21,668 bases of DNA, taken from Chara braunii (Eukaryota; Streptophyta; Charophyceae; Charales; Characeae). Where the stretch lies: the NCBI GenBank assembly GCA_003427395.1, contig BFEA01000732.1, forward strand, positions 44,712-66,379, written 5' to 3'. A program made the position numbers and the translations under genes. Below, piece after piece: positions 1-8,551 of this stretch. How positions within the stretch are numbered: position 1 is the first letter of the stretch; each line of letters opens with the position of its first letter. The notes beneath the pieces are model-generated. The model worked only from the letters and a program-made list of their open reading frames with translations. It ran no database searches and was not told where the DNA came from.

Positions 1-74
<74 letters not shown>

Positions 75-93
75 AAGAGAGAGAGAGAGAGAG
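1..93. repeat. (GA)n microsatellite
   Basis: An uninterrupted GA dinucleotide run fills the first 70 bases. It continues to about 93 with a single AAGAAA interruption. It runs off the left edge, so its true length is unknown. Confidence 0.97.
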
Positions 94-665
94 GACAGCG
101 GGGGTGAGCGAAATGAGTCTCTCTGGGCTGATGTAACTGGACTGAACCTGAACAGCTGCAGAGGACAGAACGGACTGACAGAAAGGAAACACACGAGTTT
201 TGAACTCGGGCACTCCGAGTTTGGGAAACCGGACCTTTTTCAGACTCCAGGCTGAGAGTCGATGCCAGAGGAGTAGATGTCAAAAAACGAATCTTGCGAA
301 TGAAAAAATGAAAAAAATCTAAAATAGAAAAAATGGAAGTTAGTAATAACACAACGGCCGCATGCAGACGCGGATATATAACTTACATCTGAAATATTTG
401 TCGGCCTTTTGGATTGAGGATCGGGAACCCCCATGATGAGATCGGTCGGCGACTGATCGAAACGCGGCGTAAGGGAAAGCCGCAGGACGGACAGGTGGGA
501 GCTGGCATTAACATGTCATGCTCGTGGTTACTATCTTGGTGCAGGAAAAAGAGAGTGCAATTGTCTGCTTTTTATGGTTTATCATTCATCTCAATTGTCT
601 CTTTCTCTCGTGTCATTAGGATTTTCAGCCTACGTGTGCATGATGATCCACTTATGTGGAGGATA
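94..665. other. No gene seen; spacer between microsatellite and minisatellite
   Basis: About 570 bases with no open frame that looks coding. There is an A-rich stretch around 300-335. Open frames here are short, of biased composition, and run into the neighbouring minisatellite. Confidence 0.6.
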
Positions 666-1672
666 CTATCCAAACACAACGAAGGGGAAAGGAGAAAACG
701 GGTGGAAAGTAGACAAAGAAGAAAACGAAAAAAAATAAGTGTAATCTTCGCCGAACAGTGGGGAAGGGGAAAGGAGAAAGCGGGTAGAAAGTAGACCAAG
801 TAGACAAAGAAGAAAACGAAAAAAAATAAGTGTAATATTCGCCGAACAGTGGTGAAGGAGAAAGGAGAAAGCGGGTGGAAAGTAGACCAAGTAGACAAAG
901 AAAAAAACAAAAAAAGTAAGTGTAATCTTAGCCAAACAGTGGGGAATGGAAAAGGAGGAAGTGGGTGGAAAGTAGACCAAGTAATCAAAGAAGAAAACGA
1001 AAAACAATAAGTGTAATCTTCGCCGAACAGTAGGGAAGGGAAAAGGAGAAAACGGATGAAAAGTAGATCAAGAAGACAAAGAAGAAAACGAAAAGAAATA
1101 AGTGTAATCTTCGATGAACATAAGGGAAGAGGAAAAGAGAAAACTGGTGGAAAGTAGACAAAGAAGAAAACGAAAAAAAATAAGTGTAATCTTCGCCGAA
1201 CGGTGGGAAAGGGGAAAGTAGAAAGCGGGTGGAAAGTAGACCAAGTAGACAAAGAAGAAAACGAAGAAAAAAAACGTGTAATCTTTGCCGGACAGATGGG
1301 AAGGAGAAAGAAGAAAACCGGTGGAAAGTAGACCAAGTAGACAAAGAAGAAAACGAAAAAAAAAAAGTGTAATCTTCGCCGAACAGTGGGGAAGGGGAAA
1401 AGAGAAAACGGGTGGAAAGTAGACAAAGAAAAAAACCAAAAAAAATAAGTGTAATCTTCGGCGAACAGTGGGGAAGGGGAAAGGAGAAAACGGGTGGAAA
1501 GTAGACCAAGTAGACAAAGAAGAAAACGAAAAACAATAAGTGTAATCTTCGCCGAATAGAGGGGAAGAGGAAAGGAGAAAGCGGGTGGAAAGTGGACCAA
1601 GTAGACAAAGAAGAAAACGAAAAGAAATAAGTGTTATCTTCGCCAAACAGTGGGGAAGGGGAAATGAGAGTT
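666..1672. repeat. Purine-rich minisatellite, 11 copies, 91/82-bp units
   Basis: The anchor GTGTAAT (GTGTTAT in the last copy) recurs at 739, 830, 920, 1011, 1102, 1184, 1276, 1367, 1449, 1540 and 1631. The periods are 91, 90, 91, 91, 82, 92, 91, 82, 91 and 91. The short class lacks a 9-bp GTAGACCAA block that is itself a near-duplicate of the neighbouring AAGTAGACAAAG. Each unit also carries an AACAGTGGGGAAGGG-like block and an A-run of variable length. The + strand is strongly purine-rich, so the complement is stop-poor in every frame and yields long spurious Phe/Ser/Leu-rich open frames. No coding role is inferred. Confidence 0.96.
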
Positions 1673-2538
1673 TTTTCTTATACCTATACAACGAAATGTT
1701 CGGTATAGAATTAATGAATATTAAAAGGGCAGTAAACCATCTCTCGCAATTTTGCGTAGAAACATATATAAGGAATAAAATATAGGTAACATAAAAAAAG
1801 GGGTATATCCTGCATAAACATAATTTTTGTAAATAAAATAGAGTGAAACATAAAAAAATTTCCTAGATAGGAAAAGGGAAAGGGAATTAGAAAGAAAAAG
1901 CTTCAAGTATGTTCCGTTACCCCCTTTTAGGGGTTGGGTACGGCGACGGGATTTTCCCAGACGAAATTTATTTATTTGGTATTTATATAATATAAATTCA
2001 AAATAAATAGTTAGTGAGTGTCGGAAAGAGAAACAAACTTGCCGAGCTACTCTCTAGGGGAAACCTTGTAAGCCCCTAGGCAGTGGTGGAGGGCTAGTAG
2101 GTTTCTGAAGATTAAAAGTAATTTTTATTAATATAAATTTATCAAAGTTCCTTAAAAATATAAAAATGGCTTAGAAAAATAGCCGAAAGACGGTGACGGC
2201 CTTGTAATTTCGGTTCTTAGATATAGGGTGATATCTTTACTCTAGAGGGGTGATCGGAGCAGCCGCAGGCAGCGTTCTCTCGAACAGAGCACACGCTTTG
2301 TATTCGAGGGAACTTGGCTGTAGGGCCTGTTTGCTTTGTTTAGGGCCAGAAATCCGCCCTTTGACTATTAGGGGACTCTTGGGATGGATTGGGGATAGAT
2401 AGACAGCGTATTATCGGGGCTCCCAACGAAGGAAGGCGAAGCGCTGCCAAAATTTTCCTAGAAACGACAGCCTGTTTCTGCTATCTTTCGCTTTCTCTAC
2501 CCATCCCTCTTACTACGTTCTCTCTCGCCATCAGTTGG
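1673..2538. other. AT-rich flank; possible retroelement 5' region, no gene
   Basis: 1690-2240 is AT-rich with poly-A and TATA-like stretches. 2240-2538 returns to mixed composition and leads into the first coding-like frame. A 5' LTR and primer-binding site would be expected about here if the element starts at this point. I could not find a convincing LTR end, a TGG-starting primer site, or a matching copy beyond the pol tail. The GRAATTTATT-rich string near 1960-1985 is only loosely similar to 12470-12500. Confidence 0.45.
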
Positions 2539-3540
2539 ATGTGGCCGCAAGCGCAGGTGGAGGTCTACGAGGCCAGCACCGCTTGGGACGTGGAGCCCTC
2601 GGAGCTCATAGAGGGGGATCTGGTGGAGCTCACGATTCCCGCACGGAGCACCCGATATGCTGACGACCAGTTTGCGTAGAAGTCCATTGTCTTGTCTGCG
2701 GACGTGTGGCTTTGGACGCATAGAGAGCACCGGCCTGGGCAAGGGGGAGGCGTAGTGAGAGCCTACCTGTACTTAGGAGCGGGCGTGGTCAAGGAGGCCG
2801 TGCTAAGCCTCACGACGACTAGGACTAGTGACGCGGTTAGCAGGGCTTTACGCTACCTGAGGGATGAAGTCGCCGCCTTCCGAACGGAGGACTCGAGCGA
2901 CCCGTTGACGTTATTTCATGGACGCTCTCCACTTGATATCACGAGCGAGTTTGTGATAGCGCGAGACCGGTTTTTCCCGTACAGCGTTTCGAGTCTGCGG
3001 GCGATAGTCCCTGCGTTTATTGTAGAGACCATTTTTGGAGGAATAGGCGGAGTAGTCGAGGCATACTTAGCTTATCGGAATCTCAGGGTCCTTGCGAGAG
3101 GGCCCGGTGACCTCGACTACCTCTATTATTCGCTTGCGACCGGTGGGCCTCGTTCGGGAGACGAGAGGGTTCAGCTTATAGAGCTGATTCGTTCGATAGA
3201 CGACAAGTGACCCCAGTCTCCGTGCATTTGGGATTGGCTGGACCGTGAGCTCCGAGCAGGGCCCGAGTATGTGACCTGCATCGGGAGACTCTTCTCAGAT
3301 GACTGGGGTAGCTGGTGGAGTGAGGACGCTGGGCGACCTCTGGTACACGGCTATCAGTTAGCGGAGTATTACCAGGCTATAGGACAAGCGTCGTATCGCG
3401 TCGAGGACAAGTTCGACGATGAGGGTTGGGAGCGAGAGGATGACGAGGACGCCTGGGAGCCGGACTGGGCCGACCCAGAGAGTGAGGTTGACGAGGAGGA
3501 GGAGGACGACACGGTGGACGCGCAGTGCGAGCTAGGCTAG
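2539..3540 (+). pseudogene. Upstream ORF, N-terminal part with module A (unrecognised)
   Basis: I do not recognise this protein. The start is taken as the ATG at 2539, because acidic, coding-like sequence begins there. Frame 1 is then open apart from TAG 2677, TGA 3208 and the closing TAG 3538. The segment around 2980-3060 is hydrophobic. From 3052 there is a module whose landmarks are VVEAY, LARG, GGP and QLIELIR, then GRLFS (3283) and AEYYQ. It ends in a very acidic tail (3400-3530, mostly Asp/Glu with Trp). The same landmarks recur about 621 bp downstream, so this is copy A of a duplicated module. Same strand and same frame as gag suggest it belongs to the retroelement. A captured host sequence is the alternative. 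Confidence 0.6.
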
Positions 3541-4243
3541 CCGTAAGATTCGGCAGGAGAGTGTGAGAGAGAGATAAGAGATCCTGCAGGCAGATGGTAG
3601 AGGAGATCGAGAGAGTCGACCTACCCTTTGGTGATTTCAGATGGCCTAGACCGCCCTAGATCATAGCCAGAGGTCGTGGAGAGATATTTCGCGGCTCTAG
3701 AGGTCGACGAACTAGCCAGAGGGCAGACGGACCGAGACTGGATTGCCTACGCACAGTTCGTAGGCGGGCCTCTTACTGGAGAGAGAGGGATACAACTCAT
3801 TGAGTTCTTACGAACTCTAGCGCCTATAACAGACCCCCACTCCTTTTTCTCGGGCTAGCCCTTGGAGTTCTGGTTGGCACTAGATAGGGAGGTCCAGAGA
3901 CCAGTGGATAGTTTGGAGGGGGTCGGACGGCTCTTTAGCGAGACTCCCGGTGATAGGCCTGCTTCCCTCATTTCTATCAAGGAGTTGGAGGAGCATTATC
4001 AGGGGATATCCAGATAGAGAGGAGCTTGGTTGGGACGTCGATGATCGAGATTGGGAACACCTCAGCGACGCAGAGCCTTGGGGACAGGACGAAAGACCGT
4101 TAAGAGACATGCTTGACGCTGGGCAAAACGACCATGGCGTCGATTTAGACAAACCAGATAGGGTCGATTTAGACAAACCAGAAGAGGAGAGTGAGGCGGT
4201 CAGAAGAGTGAGAAAGCGCATTAAAGAGTCACTCTTGAACTAG
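3541..4243 (+). pseudogene. Upstream ORF, module B (diverged duplicate of module A)
   Basis: Frame 1 is coding-like from about 3667 to 4010, with TAG 3856 inside. It continues in frame 2 from about 4010 to TAG 4241, so there is an indel near 4005-4015. VVERY at 3673 and QLIEF at 3793 match VVEAY (3052) and QLIEL (3172) of module A at a constant 621-bp offset. GRLFS at 3925 matches 3283 at 642 bp, implying a 7-residue in-frame length difference. By eye, 21 of 48 residues are identical over the ungapped stretch. The following GW-x-x-x-D-D-x-D acidic tail also has its counterpart in A. The first part (3593-3655) has a short open stretch in another frame. Function unknown. Confidence 0.6.
4139..4186 (+). 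repeat. 24-bp in-frame tandem duplication
   Basis: GTCGATTTAGACAAACCAGA starts at 4139 and again at 4163, giving two 8-codon units (VDLDKPDR and VDLDKPEE) in the reading frame of module B. Preservation of phase suggests it arose while the frame was still coding. Confidence 0.85.
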
Positions 4244-5142
4244 GTAAAGGAGTTGAGAAACAAGATTAGGGAGATCGGGTCGTGCCAGGATGAGGGCAAG
4301 CTGCGTAGGGTTGATCTCGCGACGAAAGAGTTAGAGAGTTTGTTCAGGGAGGATAGAGAGATTATCCAGGCGTGGAGATCAGACTTTCTGGAGAGGGTAA
4401 AGGCTAGAAACCTATCGCGCAAAGGAGCTTAGGAAAAATCTGGAGACGACGAAAGAACGGAGGACAAGGTAACGGAGGGAGATAGCAACAGGACATGAGC
4501 GGGACTTCACTACACACGACAGACAGGTAGTCATTGCAAGTGGTAGGGAGACTAGAAGGACCGTCGGTGTTAGTGATCGCAGAGCTCCAACTCCATACCA
4601 AGTTGTGCATAGTTGAGGAGGCGGAGTATGTTCGCCGTGCACTGCGAGAGGCTAGGGGAACAGGACTTTGGATTGGAGTGGAAGGAGGACGAAGGATAAA
4701 ATACGCACTTCGCGTAACACCTTTCGAAGTGCGGCCTCAGATAAGGGCGTGGTACGAGACGTCCAGAGAGGCTGAGAGGTTGAAGATAAGCGAAGCGAGG
4801 AAAGTTGGGGAGCTAGGGAGAGTTATAATAGATGGAGCAATACTCAGGTTGCTAGCCGCTCACGACCGATACTGGAGGGAATCAATAAAGACTTTAGAGG
4901 CCATAAAGGATAGTAGAGATTAGGAAGCATTTGAGGCGTTCTATGATATATTGGAGTTGTCCGCGATGAGATTACGAGCGGCTATAGCACTAACTTTCCT
5001 CAGATGTTAGACGGATGACCTTATAGCTTTCTGGGAGTTTGAGGAGGGGAAACAAAGATTGGAAGCTCTTGGAAAGATAGTGGAGGTAAGAGAGATCAGG
5101 GGAGGCGCGACCCTGTTGGCAGATCCCGAAGGAGAGGTTTAA
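4244..5142 (+). pseudogene. Upstream ORF, charged helical C-terminal region
   Basis: Frame 2 continues after TAG 4241 to TAG 4430 with a Lys/Glu/Arg-rich, probably helical segment. Coding character then moves to frame 1 from about 4510 to TAA 5140, interrupted by TAG 4921 and TAG 5008. Residues are rich in Arg, Glu, Leu and Ala with few prolines, consistent with alpha-helix or coiled coil; landmarks are RRALREAR, RAWYETSREAERLK and HDRYWRES. There is no catalytic motif I can name. It abuts the gag leader, so it could be a separate upstream protein or a former N-terminal extension of Gag. A helical, oligomerising role is only inferred from composition. Confidence 0.5.
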
Positions 5143-5269
5143 ATAGACATAGGGATTCTTGGGATAGAAGGTGAGCACAAGGTCCGCGACCGGAACGGAG
5201 TACTGGTGGCAGTAATCGGGGCAGTCGAGAACTAGGATTGGAGACGAGCGCGAACCGTGACAAGTAAAC

Positions 5270-5345
5270 AGGTCCGGGCTGCGAGTTCTATCACAGGTCC
5301 GGGTTCCTGCAACTTTCATAGGTCCGGGCTGTAACGCCTGGCGTA
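5270..5345 (+). repeat. Three 25-bp repeats with AGGTCCGGGCT core, before gag
   Basis: GGTCCGGG starts at 5271, 5296 and 5321, exactly 25 bases apart. The 11-mer AGGTCCGGGCT is exact in the first and third copies and has one change in the second. The same 11-mer occurs once more at 11891-11901, just after the pol tail. It lies in the non-coding gap between the upstream ORF and gag. Confidence 0.85.
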
Positions 5346-5388
5346 AGTGCCCGACTACAACTTCTGGTAGCCTGTGGAATCAGACACG

Positions 5389-7383
5389 ATGGGGCCACAA
5401 TCGACCACGGACGTAGCAGGAGAGGAGTACAGTTCATCGTCCGACCGAGCACTGAGGGATCTGAAGGAACGAATTAGGCAAGGAACACCGCTAAGATGGG
5501 CTGACCAAACCAATAATGGAGAACCCAACGTGATGGGCGAGCCAGTCGTGACAGAGCCGGAGGAGACTTTGAAGACTGGGACCTCGAGCGCTCGACGAGA
5601 AGCGACGACACGGCGCTCCCCTGAGTATGAACGGAGGGAAACCAGGGCGGATAGGCGCGGGGACGATTGGAGTGAGACTTCATGAGATTCCTATTGGAGT
5701 GACAGAGACAGGGATAGAGCACCGCCCCGGCGTATCTTTGACCCCTAGACGGGGGAGTCACATCCGCTTCCTTACGAGAGCAAGGATCGCTATATTATTA
5801 TGCACAAGGCCTCTGAGCCTCCTACCTTCAGGGGCTACGGTATCACATAATATCTAGAGAGGTGGGAGCTTCATGCTAGCCGGAGTTAGTGGTCGAAGGA
5901 AGAGATTACAGAAAACTTCCTATTTAGTGTAGATCCAAGTCTCGGCAAGGAAGTTAAGGAAGCTCAACCGAAGGATCGGAAATGGACTACGTATAAGAAG
6001 AACCTCATTGAGCTTTACAAATTAGAGGATAACAAATACTCTATCAAGGATCTTGAGACTATGACTCAAGATGAAGATGAGAGCGTACGGGCATTTGGGA
6101 AGCGTTTCCAGAAGATCTCTGACGTGATGATGAAGAAGGGGAAGATCTCAGAGGTCGAGCGTTGTACTATCTTCGTTGGACACCTGTTCAAAGGCAGACA
6201 GAAGAGTATACTTACAGATCTCCCGCGCGACAAGCTTGACTTCCCTGAAGTCCTAAAGCTCGCGATAAAGGCAGAGGTAGGCGACTACAAGGACTTGGTA
6301 TGGAGAGGAATGAGGAGGCGTGATTTCTCTCTCTATAAGGAGTATGCCATTGATAGATGTCCTGATCTCAAGGACTATCCCTGGTTGGAAAAGAATGAAG
6401 TTGTGGCCGAGGAAGTGAAGGAGATAAGGAACATGGTAAAGGGATTGACAAGACAGGTTACAAAGATTGTGACCAGCACAGAAGCCACGACTTACCGGGA
6501 CAAACCCCGAGGGCCCTATTCACTTCGCTGGGACCGTAGGAACACCAATTCCTGGAATAGTGTTGAGGATAGAAATCCTCGAACGCTAACTGATTATCGT
6601 GCGAGGGAAAGGGAGAGAGACGATGAGCCATGGCGACGTAGGGATGATGAGATAGACCGGGACCGCAGGGATCGCGAGACGTATGGACGAGCTAGGAGGT
6701 TGGATGATTACTCGTGTAGCCCTCGTTATGAGGCTGGTGGGGGTAGAGCCGACTCTCGAGGTAGGTGGGAGTCAGATCAGGGCCGACGAGACAGATACAG
6801 GGACGAAAGATATGAGAGGACGGACCGAGATGGATACAAGGGTGGCAGGTATGAGAGAGGAGATCGAGACGGAGACCGATGAGATGACTCACGCGGACGG
6901 TATGATCGCGGGGGATACGCGAGGGCATAACACGACGATTCGCGGGGGTGGTACGACCGACGAGATCGACGCGATGAGTCACGCGGGCGATACGACCATG
7001 GAGACCGCCGGAATGACTCACGGGGACGATATGAGCAAGGAGGATCTGGAGGAGACCGCCGCAATGATTCGCGCGGACGGAATGAGAGAGGGAGATATGG
7101 CGCGTCGACTGATCCGTATCCAAAGTCCCCTGACGCCAGAGCAGCCAGGGGTTCGACTTCTAGGAGCGCAGACGATAGGCCGCCCACTCCCAGAAACTCT
7201 TGCGTCTACTGTAGAGGGGATGATCATATCAAGAAAAACTGCCCGGATCTCAAACGGGCAAGAGATGAGGGACTTGTCGTGCTTGATGACCGCAAGTACG
7301 TCAAGTGGGCAGATGATCTTAGAGATATATCAATGTTCCCTTCGATGAAGGAGAATGTAAGCAAGGAGGGTAAAGCCGAGTAA
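5389..7383 (+). pseudogene. gag: Gag polyprotein relic (capsid-like region, Arg/Asp-rich tail, CCHC knuckle)
   Basis: One frame (frame 1) runs through the region, interrupted by TGA 5683, TAG 5746, TAA 5848, TAG 5887, TGA 6880 and TAA 6928, and ends at TAA 7381. I chose the ATG at 5389; the frame is open back to TAG 5368. The N-terminal part is charged and probably disordered. 5890-6400 is the helical capsid-like part; SVRAFGKRFQ resembles the retrotransposon Gag core. 6590-7130 is an Arg/Asp/Gly-rich tail. At 7201 comes CVYCRGDDHIKKNC, a C-x2-C-x4-H-x4-C knuckle with D-H in place of the usual G-H. Gag packages element RNA in cytoplasmic particles; the tail and knuckle would bind RNA. The stops exclude a full-length product. 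Confidence 0.85.
6883..7090 (+). repeat. In-frame D/N-D-S-R-G-R repeats in Gag tail
   Basis: Related codon blocks encoding (D/N)(D/E)SRGR-type peptides start at 6883, 6934, 6973, 7012 and 7063. The spacings are 51, 39, 39 and 51 bp, all multiples of three. The second block is the most diverged. They give the tail alternating acidic and basic charge, as in RNA-binding low-complexity domains. Confidence 0.75.
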
Positions 7384-8517
7384 AGGAAAGGAGCCGGTTA
7401 GGAGCCAGAGCATCCAGATAACTTTCGAAGCATACATAGCAGCCACAACTATAAGGGTGGCAGCTACCAAGTCGGCGAGAGGCTCTAGATAGAGGAAGAC
7501 TGACACAGATTATGTGATGGCAGAGAAGGACGGGCAGCGGATCGAAGGAGAGAAGGTTATTCTTTCACCTTGAAAGCGGGGAGTAAAGAAGTTCTTGATG
7601 AAGAGTTCGCTGGATGATATTGACATGGTCGAGCCCTTGAGACGGGCCCTTTGGCAGCCCATGCAGTGCTCTATTCTGGAATATATGGCAGCATCCAAGC
7701 CAACTCACGACGAGTTACACATGATCACGCGGAAGACTCGCATACCTTTATCGGAGGAGGTTTAGGTGGCCCCTAAGGCGGATGCTCCTACTGTAACAGT
7801 ATCAGAGGTGACAGTAAGAGCAGATCGCATGGCGACAGTTCTTCTTGATGGGATGGAAGGTGTGCCTCAAGACAAGTTTTACATACTTGGAAAAGGGACC
7901 GTGGAGGCGATCCTAAACAACGGAGCGGTTCTAGATGCTGTGATCGATAACGGCAGTGAGGCTGTCATTATAGACGAGGATCTGGTAGAGCGAGTTGGAC
8001 TTGGACTCGATAGGTCGTACTTATTCAAGATAGAGACGACTGATGGGAGAAAGCAACAGATCACAGGAGTTTGTCACAAGGCAGCCATAGAGGTCCAAGG
8101 GGTACGAGTGACCCTGCCATTCTTTGCAGTCAAGAACTGCAGCTCTGACCTGCTCTTGGGATGGACGTGGTTGAGCCATGTGCATCCGGTAACGATAGAG
8201 CGACCGGATTGGAGCTAGACACTGTCCATTAAGAAGCTAGATGGGACGCGGGTTATGATTGAGACGGTGGAGCCTCGAGACCCGAGGAACAGAGCAGCTC
8301 TCGCTGTGGGTGTGGGACCCAATGATCGGATTAAGTCATTACCTATCTCCCGCCGCGCGGTGCGATTGCGCGAGAAGAAGTGTGGACCTCTGCTCACAGA
8401 AGAAGAAGGCCGGATTGTAGAAGTGGAAGATTTAGGGAGTCGGCTGATAGTGGATGACAACTCGTATCCAAGGGAGGCAGATGAGGAGTTTGGCGGCGTG
8501 AAATCTGTGTCTTTTTT
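7361..8517 (+). pseudogene. pol (PR): Pol N-terminal part: linker and retropepsin-type protease
   Basis: Frame 2 opens after TAA 7358, overlapping the gag end by 23 bases. It is interrupted by TAG 7490, TGA 7571, TAG 7763 and TAG 8216. About 130 codons of basic linker precede the protease. The protease part spans about 7860-8190. Its active-site loop VIDNGSEAVII (Asp at 7946) has D-N-G where retropepsins usually have D-T/S-G. The later LLLGWTWL resembles the second conserved hydrophobic motif ending in G-x-x-W-L. The enzyme would dimerise and cleave the Gag-Pol polyprotein inside particles. A linker to RT follows, ending at a T6 run (8512-8517) where the frame is lost. Confidence 0.8.
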
Positions 8518-8528
8518 AAGGGCACGGC

Positions 8529-8550
8529 CCCCTATGGGGCCCCTATGGGG
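8529..8550 (+). repeat. Perfect 11-bp tandem duplication causing a frameshift
   Basis: CCCCTATGGGG is present at 8529-8539 and again at 8540-8550. Eleven is not a multiple of three, so the copy changes frame from 1 to 3 exactly where coding similarity changes frame in the protease-RT linker. Confidence 0.85.
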
Positions 8551-8551
8551 G

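Noticed and set aside
666-1672. Regularly spaced repeats as a CRISPR array
   Set aside because: The units are contiguous minisatellite copies without unique spacers, and no cas-like gene is present.
572-1691. Long minus-strand open frames (up to 342 codons), Phe/Ser/Leu-rich
   Set aside because: They lie almost wholly inside the purine-rich minisatellite, are open in all three frames with the same repeated peptides, and follow from composition and period.
1673-2538. A 5' LTR matching 11858-12680
   Set aside because: Only loose AT-rich similarities and short shared words were found; no TG...CA ends, primer-binding site or target duplication could be shown by eye.
6683-7348. Plus-strand frame-2 open reading frame of 221 codons
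   Set aside because: It overlaps the Gag tail in another frame; frame 1 carries the Arg/Asp repeats and leads into the zinc knuckle, so this is a shadow.
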